Shown: positions 53,297 through 63,208, numbered from the stretch's first letter. The stretch: 64,000 nucleotides of DNA from Pseudomonadales bacterium (GCA_024234635.1 JACKNX010000009.1:103074-167073); one strand, 5' to 3'. Numbers and translations are program-made. The notes: generated by a model from the letters alone, not told the origin.

Positions 53297-54502
53297 TTAT
53301 CCCTCGTGCCGATGTACGGCGACACGTTTGCCGAGATACGGCATGAAGGCAATCAGCACCACATACATGCAGGCTGCCACCGTGTATGGCGCGGTTTCCG
53401 AGAACTGATACAGCGCCCCACCCATCAACGGTCCAATGGTGAAGCCTAGCGGACCGCATGATCCTGCGACGCCCGCAACGGAGCCCTGCTCCTGGGGCGA
53501 CACGGACAGCGAGGCACCGGCCATGAAGCCGGGCCCCGCCAGCCCCATGCCGAAACCCTGTACGGCAAGCGCCGCGGTGAGAATCCAGCGCGCCTCCGCC
53601 ACCGCCATGATGACAAACGCCACCACGAGCACCGGCAGTGCAATGGTGAGCAGCTTGAACGGCGGAATCTCCAGACGCTGTACCACGAACGCCTGCGCGA
53701 ACAACGAGGCCGCTGCGCTGCCCATCATGGCGATGCCCATGGCCTGGGCCGTGTCAGCCGCATTGAGGTCGAGTGCGTCCTGAAAACGGAAACCCATGGT
53801 CTGCTGCACCAGTGCGTTGCCCGTGAACATGGCCACGCCGACGATGATAAACGGCAGGATGCGGTGATCCGTGTATTTCAGTTTCGGTGGCAAGGTGGTT
53901 GTGCGCGCACGTGGCGATTCCGGCAGGAAGCGCCAGATGAATATGCCATTCAACAGCGACGCCAGTGCCATCACCCACAACGGGGTCAGCAGCGAAACGA
54001 AGGAGAGAATTGCCACGGCCGGACCCAGAATGGCGCCGATGTTGTTGGCCGCCCCCGCCGCGCCCATGCCTCTGGTGCGGTTGGCGGGCGTGGTGATATC
54101 CGCCATGTAGGCATTCGCCGCCGGCATGGTGGCCGACATGATCGCTGCATGGGTCATGCGGGTACCAATCAGCGCCACGTACACCCAGGTGCCGGTGAGG
54201 ATTCCCGCCAGACCCAGATACAGGGTCGAGTTGAACAGCACGGTGCCGGCAGCAAAGCCGAACACCCCCAGCAGCATGATCTTCTTGCGGCCCGCGCGAT
54301 CGCTCAGCCGGCCCCATCGCGGACTGGCCAGGAATACGGTGATCGAGGACATGGCGATGATGCTGGTGATCTGGATTTCGGACAGGCCGATCTCCCGCCC
54401 CAGCGGCGCCAGCACGGGAAACAGCACCGTAAAACCCATACCGACCACGACAAGGGACGCCAGCAGCATGCGCGGTGCAACTTCGGGAGTCTGTTCGGAC
54501 AC
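53297..54502 (-). CDS. MFS transporter, DHA1-type
   Basis: 401 residues with about 12 membrane helices. The MFS signature between helices 2 and 3 is GRLSDRAGRKKIMLLG, and ANNIGAILGPAVA and GFTIGPLMGGALYQFSE are typical of drug:H+ antiporters. The exported compound is unknown. Its end provides the ribosome site of the CPXCG gene, so the two are coupled. Confidence 0.88.
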   Translation of the reverse strand: MSEQTPEVAPRMLLASLVVVGMGFTVLFPVLAPLGREIGLSEIQITSIIAMSSITVFLASPRWGRLSDRAGRKKIMLLGVFGFAAGTVLFNSTLYLGLAGILTGTWVYVALIGTRMTHAAIMSATMPAANAYMADITTPANRTRGMGAAGAANNIGAILGPAVAILSFVSLLTPLWVMALASLLNGIFIWRFLPESPRARTTTLPPKLKYTDHRILPFIIVGVAMFTGNALVQQTMGFRFQDALDLNAADTAQAMGIAMMGSAAASLFAQAFVVQRLEIPPFKLLTIALPVLVVAFVIMAVAEARWILTAALAVQGFGMGLAGPGFMAGASLSVSPQEQGSVAGVAGSCGPLGFTIGPLMGGALYQFSETAPYTVAACMYVVLIAFMPYLGKRVAVHRHEG

Positions 54503-54572
54503 CGGGGAACCTTTTCGGGGAAACCCGGCATTCTACCCTTACACGCGGATGAGCCCGAACAAAAGGGCCGCG

Positions 54573-55694
54573 TTATCGCTTGCGCAGCACCAGCGAGCCG
54601 ATGGAATAACCAGCGCCGAAGGAACAGATCACGCCGTGATCGCCCGCCTTGAGGTCTTCATGGTGCAGGGCGAAGGCAATCAGCGAACCGGCCGAGGCCG
54701 TATTGGCGTATTCATCCAGCACGATGGGCGACACGTCCTGCGACGGCTCGGTGCCCAGCAGCCGGCGCACGATAAGCTGATTCATGTTGATGTTGGCCTG
54801 GTGCAGCCACCAGCGACGGATATCCGCCACCGCCAGGCCGACCGACTGGATCTGCGCCAGCAGATGGTCCGCTGCCATGGGACAGACTTCCTTGAACACC
54901 CGGCGGCCGTTCTGGTGGAACAACTTGTCGGCAGCGTACGGGTTGCTGTCATCCGCGTAGGAGAGATAGCCGAAATTGGACCGAATGTTGTTGGAGTACA
55001 CGGTGCGGGCACGGGTTCCAAGGACCGTATAGCTGTGCAGGGCGGTACACGTTTCCGCCCGCTCAAGTACCATGGCCGTCGCCACATCGCCGAAAATGAA
55101 ATGTCCGTCCCGGTCACGATAGTTGACCTGGGGTGACGTGAGCTCCGGATTGATCACGAGCACGGCCCGGGCTGAACCCGCGGCAATGGCATCATGCGCA
55201 CGCTGCAGCGCAAAGGTGGCCGCGGAACAGGCTACCAGCATGTCGAAACCGGCGCCGTCGATGCCGAGCTTTGCCTGTACTTCGATGGCAATGGCTGGAT
55301 ACGCACGCTGAGTATAGGCACAGGAGACGATCACCAGATCGATGTCCGCGGCGGATTTTCCCGCCGCCGCCAGCGCGGGCACCGCCGCGTTCAACGCAAT
55401 TTCCGCCTGATGCGACAAAGCATCCTCACCGCGCTCGGGCAGCCGGGGACGCATGCGATCGATATCGAGGATACCGTCCTTGACGTAGGCGTAGCGCTGA
55501 CGGATGCCGCTCGCCTTTTCGATGAACTCTGCGCTGGAGAGCGGAATTTCGGTCGTCTCGCCAGCGGCGATGGCATCGGCATTGCGGTGGTTTTCGCGTG
55601 CTGCCCAGGCGTTGTACGCCCCGACCAACTCTTCGTTGGTGATGACGTCGGCAGGGTGCCACAGACCCACCCCGCTTATGACAACCTCGTTCAC
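54573..55694 (-). CDS. Beta-ketoacyl-ACP synthase III, long FabH/beta-ketodecanoyl type
   Basis: 373 residues, longer than canonical FabH (about 320). Catalytic Cys156 lies in MLVACSAATF, His in WLHQANINMNQL and Asn in EYANTASAG. The N-terminal insertion (NAWAARENHRNADAIAAGETTEIPLSS) resembles the Pseudomonas enzyme that condenses octanoyl-CoA with malonyl-ACP, feeding beta-oxidation intermediates into fatty acid synthesis; that substrate is inferred. The start overlaps the stop of the Trm112-like gene by four bases. Confidence 0.85.
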   Translation of the reverse strand: MNEVVISGVGLWHPADVITNEELVGAYNAWAARENHRNADAIAAGETTEIPLSSAEFIEKASGIRQRYAYVKDGILDIDRMRPRLPERGEDALSHQAEIALNAAVPALAAAGKSAADIDLVIVSCAYTQRAYPAIAIEVQAKLGIDGAGFDMLVACSAATFALQRAHDAIAAGSARAVLVINPELTSPQVNYRDRDGHFIFGDVATAMVLERAETCTALHSYTVLGTRARTVYSNNIRSNFGYLSYADDSNPYAADKLFHQNGRRVFKEVCPMAADHLLAQIQSVGLAVADIRRWWLHQANINMNQLIVRRLLGTEPSQDVSPIVLDEYANTASAGSLIAFALHHEDLKAGDHGVICSFGAGYSIGSLVLRKR

Positions 55695-55900
55695 GCTCTC
55701 TCCAGGCTTCGCAGTTCTTCGGCAGTCAGCTGCCGGGCTTCGTCCTCCACCATGACCGGAATGCCGTCCTGGATCGGGTAGGCCAGTTCACTCTGCCGGC
55801 ACCACAACTCATTACGTTCGCGGCGGTAGAACAGCGGCGCCTTTGTGACCGGGCACACCAGCACTTCGAGCAGGCGGGAATCGAGCGGTGCGTCCGTCAT
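55691..55900 (-). CDS. Trm112-family (YcaR-like) small protein
   Basis: 69 residues from the ATG at 55900; a longer reading frame to 56209 overlaps purA. LLEVLVCPVTKAPLFY and ELAYPIQDGIPVMVEDEAR are the family hallmark. One Cys of the usual CPxCK pair is replaced (CPVTK). A later Cys (LWCRQ) is present, so the zinc site is at best incomplete. Four-base overlaps with purA upstream and the KAS gene downstream indicate one transcript. Confidence 0.88.
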   Translation of the reverse strand: MTDAPLDSRLLEVLVCPVTKAPLFYRRERNELWCRQSELAYPIQDGIPVMVEDEARQLTAEELRSLERA

Positions 55901-57192
55901 GCGCTGAAGGGATCCTTTACAAGGATGGTCTCTTCGCGATCCGGCCCGGTGGAAATGATGTCGATACTGGCACCCACCGCTTCCTCCACGCGACGGATGT
56001 ATCGCAGTGCATTGGCGGGCAGGTCCTGCAGCCGCTTGATACCGAGCGTCGATTCCTGCCAACCGGGCAGTGTTTCGTAGACCGGTGTCACCTCCGCATA
56101 ATACTCGCTGCCAAAGTTGGGCAGCGACGCGCTGGCCTCCGGGCGCTCGTAACGGGTGCAGATGCGAATCTCTTCCAGACCATCCAGCACATCCAGCTTG
56201 GTCAGGCACAGGCCGGAAATACTGTTGATCTGCACCACCTGTCGCAAGGCCACGGCATCAAACCACCCACACCGGCGAGGTCGACCCGTGGTCGAGCCGA
56301 ATTCGTGCCCGCGCGTTGCCAGTCGCTGGCCAACCTCGTCGAACAGCTCCGTGGGAAACGGCCCCGACCCCACGCGTGTGGCATACGCCTTCGTGATGCC
56401 GAGGATATAGTCCAGGTATTTGGGCCCGAAGCCGCTGCCCACCGCGGTACCGCCGGCCGTGGTGTTTGACGAAGTCACGAACGGATAGGTACCGAGGTCG
56501 ATGTCGAGCAGCGCTCCCTGCGCGCCTTCGAACAGGATGTTGCGACCTGATTCGCGCAACCCGTGCAACAGCGACACGACATCCGCCACCATCGGCTTCA
56601 GCTGTTCGCTGACGGCGGCGCAATCGTCCAGCGTCTTCTGGAAGTCCACGGGTTTGGCGTTGAAGTACTTTTCCAGTACGAAGTTGTGGTACGCCATCAC
56701 TTCCGACAACTTGCCGGCGAAGGCCTGCCAGTGGAAGAGGTCCCCCATGCGAACGCCACGGCGCGCCACCTTATCTTCGTAGGCAGGGCCGATGCCGCGC
56801 CCGGTGGTGCCGATTTTTTGCGAGCCACGCGCCTCTTCCCGCGCCACATCCAGCGCCACGTGATAGGGCAGGATCAACGGACATGCCGGGGAAATCTTCA
56901 GCCGCTCACGCACAGGTACGCCGCGCGCTTCCAGCTTGTCGATTTCCTTGAGCAGCGCATGCGGCTCAAGCACCACGCCATTGCCGATGATGCACTGCAC
57001 ATCGGGGCGCAGGATACCGCTGGGAATCACATGCAATACCGTCTTCTCGCCGTGAATCACCAGTGTATGGCCGGCATTGTGCCCGCCCTGGAAACGCACG
57101 ACGGCTGACACCCGATCAGTCAGCAGGTCGACGATCTTGCCTTTGCCCTCATCACCCCACTGGGTACCGATGACAACGACGTTACACCCCAT
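55897..57192 (-). CDS. purA: Adenylosuccinate synthetase
   Basis: 431 residues. GTQWGDEGKGKIVDLLTD holds the P-loop and catalytic Asp. FQGGHNAGHT, TTGRGIGPAYEDK and the IMP-site STTGRPRRCGWFD follow. It makes adenylosuccinate from IMP and Asp with GTP. The start lies 11 bases inside the end of hisZ. Confidence 0.97.
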   Translation of the reverse strand: MGCNVVVIGTQWGDEGKGKIVDLLTDRVSAVVRFQGGHNAGHTLVIHGEKTVLHVIPSGILRPDVQCIIGNGVVLEPHALLKEIDKLEARGVPVRERLKISPACPLILPYHVALDVAREEARGSQKIGTTGRGIGPAYEDKVARRGVRMGDLFHWQAFAGKLSEVMAYHNFVLEKYFNAKPVDFQKTLDDCAAVSEQLKPMVADVVSLLHGLRESGRNILFEGAQGALLDIDLGTYPFVTSSNTTAGGTAVGSGFGPKYLDYILGITKAYATRVGSGPFPTELFDEVGQRLATRGHEFGSTTGRPRRCGWFDAVALRQVVQINSISGLCLTKLDVLDGLEEIRICTRYERPEASASLPNFGSEYYAEVTPVYETLPGWQESTLGIKRLQDLPANALRYIRRVEEAVGASIDIISTGPDREETILVKDPFSA

Positions 57193-58360
57193 GGCGAGCC
57201 CTCAGTACCCAGTTGTTGCCGTCTTTCACAAGCTCCTGCACACACATCTGCGGCGCAATGTCGCCCTTGTCCAGCGCCTGCACCACCACTTCGCCACCGT
57301 TTCGCAATTCACTGACGCGACGTCTCAACGTTCCATCGCCCTCATCCACAGGTGCCCAGATTGCCGCGGGCAGGGCACCCGCCCGAAGCAGCCGCCCGAG
57401 ATCCATGTCGAACCCCGTGGCCGGCCTGGCCCGCCCGAAATGCGCACCGATGCCATCGTAGCGACCGCCCTGCGCGATGGCCGCCCCCTGATCCGCCTGG
57501 AACGCCGCGAACACCAGCCCGTTGTGATAGCCGTAGCCCGACAGCTCGCCCAGATCGAATCGAATCACCACTCCCGGATATTCGGCGCGCACGCGGGCCA
57601 CCACTTCCTTCAGTTCAGCCAGGGCATCCAGAATGCCCGGGAAGGCATCGCCAAGTTGCCGCGCGGCGGCATCCAGTACGTCTTCACCACCCATAAGCGT
57701 GGGCAAGGTCACCAGTGCTTCCGGTGCGCCATGCACGCGCACAAGCGCGGCGATATCGCTCTCGGACTTGCGCTGTACGGCATCGAACAGCTGGCGGGAC
57801 ACCGATCCGTCCATGGTCAGTCCCGATACCAGCGCACGGAATACCCCCGTATGGCCCAGCATCAGCACCGGATCGTCCACACCCGCCACCCGCAGCGCTT
57901 CCAGCATGAGGCGCACCACTTCGGCATCCGCCGCGCGCGCGTCGGACCCGAACAGTTCAGCGCCGGCTTTGAAGATGATGCGGCCATCCAGCGCGCCCCG
58001 CGGGTTTGCATGCACCACCGCGCCGGCATAACAGAGCCGCTGCACCCCATTCACCTTGCGGCTGTGGGAATCAACGCGCACCGCCTGCGAGGTCATATCG
58101 GCACGCACACCAAGAAGACGCCCGGACTGCTGATCGACGACCTTCATCGTCTGCAGATCGAGATCCGCGCCGCTGCCCACCAGCAGGGCATCCAGGTACT
58201 CAACCAACGGGGGCTCGACGTGCTCGTACCCCCATACACGGAACAGATCCAGCACCGCGCGGCGCAATGACTCGAGCGCCGCCGCGGCTGGCGGCAGCAA
58301 CTCATTCACACCATGCGGCAGTCGCCACTTGTTTGCGCTCACGATGGCATGTCGGCTCAA
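57182..58360 (-). CDS. hisZ: ATP phosphoribosyltransferase regulatory subunit
   Basis: 392 residues resembling class II histidyl-tRNA synthetase without the anticodon domain: LPHGVNELLPPAAAALESLRR, WGYEHVEPPLVEYLDALL, RADMTSQAVR and RLCYAGAVVHANP. It pairs with short-form HisG. The order hflC-hisZ-purA is common in Pseudomonas-like genomes. The start overlaps hflC by four bases. Confidence 0.93.
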   Translation of the reverse strand: MSRHAIVSANKWRLPHGVNELLPPAAAALESLRRAVLDLFRVWGYEHVEPPLVEYLDALLVGSGADLDLQTMKVVDQQSGRLLGVRADMTSQAVRVDSHSRKVNGVQRLCYAGAVVHANPRGALDGRIIFKAGAELFGSDARAADAEVVRLMLEALRVAGVDDPVLMLGHTGVFRALVSGLTMDGSVSRQLFDAVQRKSESDIAALVRVHGAPEALVTLPTLMGGEDVLDAAARQLGDAFPGILDALAELKEVVARVRAEYPGVVIRFDLGELSGYGYHNGLVFAAFQADQGAAIAQGGRYDGIGAHFGRARPATGFDMDLGRLLRAGALPAAIWAPVDEGDGTLRRRVSELRNGGEVVVQALDKGDIAPQMCVQELVKDGNNWVLRARHGV

Positions 58361-59226
58361 CCGCCGTGATTTTTCAGATACTTGAAGAAATCACTGGACG
58401 GGTCGACCACCAGCACGTCGTCCTTACCCTTGAAGACACGAGTGTAGGCGCCGAGGCTGCGGTAAAACGCGTAGAAGTCCGGATCCTTGTTATAGGCTTC
58501 CGCATAGATGGCCGCCGCGCGCGCGTCGCCGTCACCGCGGATGCGTTCGGAGTCACGATAGGCATTGGCTTCGATGACCAGAGTCTGTCGCTCGGCATCC
58601 GCACGGATACCCTTGGCCAGTTCGTCACCCTGCGCGCGATAGCGCTTGGCTTCAATCTGCCGTTCGGAGGCCATGCGGTTGTAGACCTCCTGCGAGACTT
58701 CCTGCGGCAGATCGATCTTCTTCACACGAACGTCAATGACCTCCACGCCGGCGGCGGCCCGCATGACCGTGTCGAGCGATTCGGTGAGTTCCTGCATCAG
58801 CTCGTCACGCTTGCCCGAAATCACTTCGTGCATGTCACGTTTGCTGATCTGGTTGCGCAGACCTTCGTTGACCCGTTCAGCCAGGATACGGGTTGCCGCA
58901 ATCTCATCACCGGACGTCGCCTTGTAGAAGGCTGCCACATCGGCGATCCGCCATTTGACGAAGGAATCCACCATCAACGGCTTCTTTTCCAGTGTGTAGT
59001 AGCGCTCGGCCTCCGCGTTCAGTGTCAGGATGCGACCATCGAAGCGTTTGACTTCTTCGGCAATGACCCATCGGAAATAGATGCCCGGGGTGATATCGGC
59101 TTCCTTCACCGCACCGAAACGCAGCAGCACCGCACGTTCGGTCTGCTTCACGACAAAAAACGAGTTGTAGGCCACCATGCCCAGGACACCCAGCACGATG
59201 ACGGTCAGCAGGGATCGATTGTTCAT
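58357..59226 (-). CDS. hflC: FtsH protease regulator HflC
   Basis: 289 residues. One N-terminal membrane helix (LLTVIVLGVLGMVAYNSFFVV) and a prohibitin/SPFH domain (VKQTERAVLLRFGAV, DVRVKKIDLPQEVSQEVYNRMASER), then a C-terminal region containing FYRSLGAYTRVF. It forms the periplasmic HflKC cage that modulates FtsH. It lies eight bases after hflK. Confidence 0.95.
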   Translation of the reverse strand: MNNRSLLTVIVLGVLGMVAYNSFFVVKQTERAVLLRFGAVKEADITPGIYFRWVIAEEVKRFDGRILTLNAEAERYYTLEKKPLMVDSFVKWRIADVAAFYKATSGDEIAATRILAERVNEGLRNQISKRDMHEVISGKRDELMQELTESLDTVMRAAAGVEVIDVRVKKIDLPQEVSQEVYNRMASERQIEAKRYRAQGDELAKGIRADAERQTLVIEANAYRDSERIRGDGDARAAAIYAEAYNKDPDFYAFYRSLGAYTRVFKGKDDVLVVDPSSDFFKYLKNHGG

Positions 59227-59234
59227 GTTCCCTC

Positions 59235-60377
59235 CTAACGCGGCGTGCGCACGGGCGGCGCGGTGGTGGACGATGACGTGTCATTTGCCGAATCGGAAAG
59301 ATCGGCAATGTTCACACTGTCGTTGGCGCCGCTGAGTACGGTGGCGGCGCCGGCGGCCTGTTGCAGACGATCCAGCGGCAGCATCATGAGATTGTTGCCG
59401 TTGCTGACGTCCACGAGGATCTTCGAAGTGGACCGCAGCACCTTTTCCATCGCATCGATATAGAGCCGGTCACGGGTGACTTCCTTCGCCTGCCGATATT
59501 CGATCAGCAGCTTGTCAAAACGCTCGGCTTCACCTTCGGCCCTGGCGATCACCTGGTCGCGATAGGCATTCGCTCGCTCGATCTGCTGCTGCGCCTGGCC
59601 GCGTGCCTGCGGCACCACGCTTTCGGCGTAGGCATTGGCTTCGTTGATCACCCGCTGCTCGTCCTCTTTCGCCTTCTGCACGTCGTCAAAGGCGCTCATG
59701 ACCTGGTTGGGCGGCGCGCTGCTGTCGATGTTGACCTTGGCGACATGAATCCCCGTGTCGTAGCGATCCAGGTAGCTCTGCAGGCGCTCCTGAACTTCAA
59801 CGCCAATGGCTTCGCGGCCGTCAGTAATGACCTGGTCCATCTTCGAGCTGCCCACCACATGCCTGAGCGCGCTTTCGGTGGCGTGCTCCAGACTGCGTTC
59901 CGGCTGGCGCACCTTGATGATGTAGTTCTTGGGGTCGGCGATCAGCCACTGCACGGTGAGACTGACGTCGACGATGTTTTCGTCCTCCGTAAGCATGCGC
60001 GCCTGGTGGCCGTGCGATTGCACGCGGGTGACGTTGACTTTTTCGACCCGGTCGATGAGCGGCGGATTCCAGTGCAGGCCCGGGAGCACAACCTCCTCCT
60101 GGACGGCACCGAACCGGAAGACTACACCCCGTTCCTGTTCGTCCAGCTGATAGACGCCGGCAAACAGATACAGGGCGATACCGACGAGCAGTATGCCGCC
60201 GAGGGAGAGACCGGCGCTCCGGCCTCCACCACCACCTCCGCCTTTACCGCCGCCAAAAATACCGGCGAGCTGTGCCTGCAGCTTCCTGAACGCTTCGTCC
60301 AGATCCGGGGGCCCCTGATCGCCTCCCCGGTTTCCCCAGGGATCCTGATTGCCGCCGCCGGGCTCGTTCCACGCCAT
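59235..60377 (-). CDS. hflK: FtsH protease regulator HflK
   Basis: 380 residues. A Gly-rich cytoplasmic N-terminus (GGGKGGGGGGGRSAG), a membrane helix (LGGILLVGIALYLFAGVYQLD) and an SPFH domain (EQERGVVFRFGAVQEEVVLPGLHW, HVAKVNIDSSAPPNQVMSAFDDV). The C-terminal tail is Ser/Thr-rich (SANDTSSSTTAPPVRTPR). It partners HflC. Confidence 0.95.
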   Translation of the reverse strand: MAWNEPGGGNQDPWGNRGGDQGPPDLDEAFRKLQAQLAGIFGGGKGGGGGGGRSAGLSLGGILLVGIALYLFAGVYQLDEQERGVVFRFGAVQEEVVLPGLHWNPPLIDRVEKVNVTRVQSHGHQARMLTEDENIVDVSLTVQWLIADPKNYIIKVRQPERSLEHATESALRHVVGSSKMDQVITDGREAIGVEVQERLQSYLDRYDTGIHVAKVNIDSSAPPNQVMSAFDDVQKAKEDEQRVINEANAYAESVVPQARGQAQQQIERANAYRDQVIARAEGEAERFDKLLIEYRQAKEVTRDRLYIDAMEKVLRSTSKILVDVSNGNNLMMLPLDRLQQAAGAATVLSGANDSVNIADLSDSANDTSSSTTAPPVRTPR

Positions 60378-60427
60378 TGGGTGCTGTTACCGCTCGCAAG
60401 AAGGACCGCGATTCTAGCCCGAACAGG

Positions 60428-61738
60428 TCACGAATTCCCTACTGCCGCCGTCCGATCGCGTGCCGGGAGTGCAATCGACTCGTCCAGCAGCCCGCGATGC
60501 AGCTGCCGCAGCCGCCCGAGCAACTGGTCGTCCGCCAGGACCACCAGCGCCGTGCCGCCATCTTCGAGGGTTTCCTCGGACTGCACCGCACCCTGGCTGT
60601 AGAGCCACGCGCGGGTCTGACCGTCCTCCGGCGACAGCAAGATGCGCACCGCCGGTTTGCGGACTCCAAGCACCCGGGCGATGCCGTCGATCAGCGCGGG
60701 CAGGCCCTGACCCGACACCGCGCTGACTGCCACGCCGGATTCCGGGGGGGCGCCCGCGAGCCGGTCGATCTTGTTCCATACCAGAAGGGTGGGGACGTCC
60801 CGTGCGCCGATTTCAGCCAGTACCCCGTTCACGGCGTCGATCTTTTCCGTCGCCTGCGGATCGCTCGCGTCGACCACGTGCAACAGCAGATCCGCCTCGG
60901 CAACCTCCTCCAGCGTCGACTTGAACGCCTCCACCAGCCCATGCGGGAGATGGCTGATGAAGCCGACGGTATCAGCCAGGATGCATTCGCCGGCACCGGG
61001 AATGAGCAGGCGACGCATGGTGGGGTCCAGCGTGGCAAAAACCTGATCCTGCACGAAGGCATCCGCGGCAGTGAGTTTGTTGAACAGCGTCGACTTGCCG
61101 GCGTTGGTGTAACCCACCAGCGATATCGAGGGAATCTGATTGCGCTGTCGCCGCCGCCGGGACTGCGCCCGCCGCTGCGCCACTTCCTCCAGCCGCGCGC
61201 GGGTGGACTTGATGCGCATCGCGAGCATCCGCTGATCCAGTTCGATCTGGGTTTCGCCCACCCCGCCACGCATGCCGATTCCGCCTTTCTGACGATCGAG
61301 GTGGGTCCAGCCACGCACCAGACGCGACTGCGCGTGCTTGAGTTGCGCCAGTTCCACCTGCAGCTTGCCTTCGTGGGTCCGCGCCCGCGCGGAGAAGATG
61401 TGCAGGATCACTTCGGTGCGCGTGAGCACCGCCATGTCGAGGGATTTTTCGAGATTGCGCTGCTGACCGGGCGACAGCTCATGGTTGACTACCAGCAGGT
61501 CGGCGCCGCTGGCCTGGGCCTGCGCCCTGATTTCATCGACCTTGCCTTCACCCACATACCAGCGGGGGTGTGGTACGTCGCGGCGCGCCGAGACGACGTC
61601 GCAGATCTCGAGGTCCAGTGCCCGGCAGAGTTCGCGCAACTCGTCCACATCGGCCTGCTCCTGGCGGGCACGCGCCTGCCTGAATTCCACATTCAGCAAC
61701 AGCGCTTTTTTTCCCGCTTCGGGACGATCGACGAACAT
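60428..61738 (-). CDS. hflX: GTPase HflX
   Basis: 436 residues. The N-terminal HflX domain shows YVGEGKVDEIRAQA and VNHELSPGQQRNLEK. The glycine-rich linker GGIGMRGGVGETQIELDQR is followed by the G domain with GYTNAGKS, DTVGFI and NKID. It binds ribosomes and splits stalled ones under stress. It lies between hfq and hflK as usual. Confidence 0.96.
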   Translation of the reverse strand: MFVDRPEAGKKALLLNVEFRQARARQEQADVDELRELCRALDLEICDVVSARRDVPHPRWYVGEGKVDEIRAQAQASGADLLVVNHELSPGQQRNLEKSLDMAVLTRTEVILHIFSARARTHEGKLQVELAQLKHAQSRLVRGWTHLDRQKGGIGMRGGVGETQIELDQRMLAMRIKSTRARLEEVAQRRAQSRRRRQRNQIPSISLVGYTNAGKSTLFNKLTAADAFVQDQVFATLDPTMRRLLIPGAGECILADTVGFISHLPHGLVEAFKSTLEEVAEADLLLHVVDASDPQATEKIDAVNGVLAEIGARDVPTLLVWNKIDRLAGAPPESGVAVSAVSGQGLPALIDGIARVLGVRKPAVRILLSPEDGQTRAWLYSQGAVQSEETLEDGGTALVVLADDQLLGRLRQLHRGLLDESIALPARDRTAAVGNS

Positions 61739-61807
61739 TGTTGTGCCTCACTCCGGTTGCCCGGTGGTCGAACAGCGCCGCCCGATCAGTCCTGAAGGGC
61801 GGAAGAC

Positions 61808-62059
61808 TTACTCAGCGGGATTGCCCTCATCCGTCGGGGCAGGACCGACAAGCCGGACATTGCGCGCCGGTACCACGGTGGAAATGGCATGCTTGTACAC
61901 CATCTGGCTGACCGCGTTGCGCAACAGGATGACGAACTGGTCAAAGGACTCGATCTGCCCCTGCAGCTTGATACCGTTGACGAGGTAGATCGACACCGGC
62001 ACGCGCTCCTTGCGCAAAGCGTTCAGGAAAGGGTCTTGTAGTGACTGCCCTTTTGTCAT
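61808..62059 (-). CDS. hfq: RNA chaperone Hfq
   Basis: 83 residues. Sm1 and Sm2 motifs: LQDPFLNALRKERVPVSIYL, GIKLQGQIESFDQFVILL and YKHAISTVVP (the YKHA RNA-binding signature). The C-terminal tail is short. The start at 62059 follows CAGGAGAGCAGA. Hfq pairs small RNAs with mRNAs. Confidence 0.98.
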   Translation of the reverse strand: MTKGQSLQDPFLNALRKERVPVSIYLVNGIKLQGQIESFDQFVILLRNAVSQMVYKHAISTVVPARNVRLVGPAPTDEGNPAE

Positions 62060-62202
62060 TCTGCTCTCCTGGCAACTGGCCTACGCCGCCTCCGCCCACG
62101 CATCTCAGCCGCACATTTTGGTTCTGATCCCAGGGGCCGGACCTGTGTCCGACTCAGGCGGGCTGGACGGCAAATGCACGCCCTGATTCTTGTGACAGCG
62201 AC

Positions 62203-62230
62203 AAAACGGGCCGGTATCGCTACCAGCCCG
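62203..62230 (-). terminator. Rho-independent terminator after miaA
   Basis: On the reverse strand CGGGCTGGTA-GCGA-TACCGGCCCG (one G-U pair) is followed by TTTT, 28 bases past the miaA stop. It separates mutL-miaA from hfq transcription, so hfq probably has its own promoter in the following 140 bases. Confidence 0.75.
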
Positions 62231-62257
62231 ATTGGAAAAGCGACTATGGCCAGAGGT

Positions 62258-63208
62258 TCACGGGAATGCAAGTTGACACAACAGGTCCACCGCGCGGGTC
62301 GTATCGTGTCCGGACACCCGCTGCAATGTGTGCGCCCAGGCACGCAACCACGTGTACTGTCGCCGGGCGAGGCCACGGGTGGCGGCGAGCACCCTGGCAT
62401 GCAGTTCCTCCGCGGGGAGCGCCCCGTCGAGGTACTGCCATACCTGTCGATAGCCCACGGCGCGCAGGCTCGGCAGGGTCGGGGTCAGGTCGCCACGGTC
62501 ACGGAGTGCGGCAACTTCCGCCACGAAACCCGCGGCAAACATCCGCTCGAGCCGCAGTGCGATGCGCGCGTGCAGTTCCGCCCGGTCCGCCACGTCCACC
62601 CAGAACTCCGTCACCGGACAGGCATGCCGCTGCGCCGCGGTCATCGCCGTCCCCCAGAACGCGGACAGGGGCCGGCCGGTCATGCGATGCACTTCCAGCG
62701 CACGGGCCAGTCGCTGCGGATTGTTGGGGTGGATCCCGGCCGCCGCCACCGGATCGATCGCGGTCAGTTCTGCATGCAACGCCGGCCAGCCCAGCGTGGC
62801 TGCCTCCGCGGCGATGGCGGCGCGCACCGCCGGCGTCGTGGCGGGCAGATCGTCGAGTCCGTCCCGGAAAGCCTTCAGGTACATCATGGTGCCGCCTACC
62901 AGCACCGGCACGCGTCCCGCCGCCCGCGCCTGCCGCACCTCACGATCGGCATCGGCAACAAATTCGGCCACCGTGTAGGCCTCCGACGGGTCGCGGATAT
63001 CCACCAGCGCATGCGGATACCGGCGCCGTTCCTCGGCGGTGGGTTTGGCCGTGCCGACATCCATCTGCCGATAAACCATGGCGGAGTCGACGCTGATCAG
63101 CTGCACGGGCATCCTGTCCGCGAGCGTCATCGCCAGGTCGGTCTTGCCGGTCGCCGTGGCGCCGGTAATCACCACGATCGGTGGCACCGCGTTGTCGTGG
63201 ACCGTCAC
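62258..63208 (-). CDS. miaA: tRNA dimethylallyltransferase MiaA
   Basis: 316 residues. GATATGKTDLAMTLA P-loop, SVDSAMVYRQMDVGTAKP, VGGTMMYLKA and RQYTWLRAW. It prenylates A37 of tRNAs reading UNN codons. The GTG start shares one base with the mutL stop (TAGTG). Confidence 0.95.
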   Translation of the reverse strand: MTVHDNAVPPIVVITGATATGKTDLAMTLADRMPVQLISVDSAMVYRQMDVGTAKPTAEERRRYPHALVDIRDPSEAYTVAEFVADADREVRQARAAGRVPVLVGGTMMYLKAFRDGLDDLPATTPAVRAAIAAEAATLGWPALHAELTAIDPVAAAGIHPNNPQRLARALEVHRMTGRPLSAFWGTAMTAAQRHACPVTEFWVDVADRAELHARIALRLERMFAAGFVAEVAALRDRGDLTPTLPSLRAVGYRQVWQYLDGALPAEELHARVLAATRGLARRQYTWLRAWAHTLQRVSGHDTTRAVDLLCQLAFP

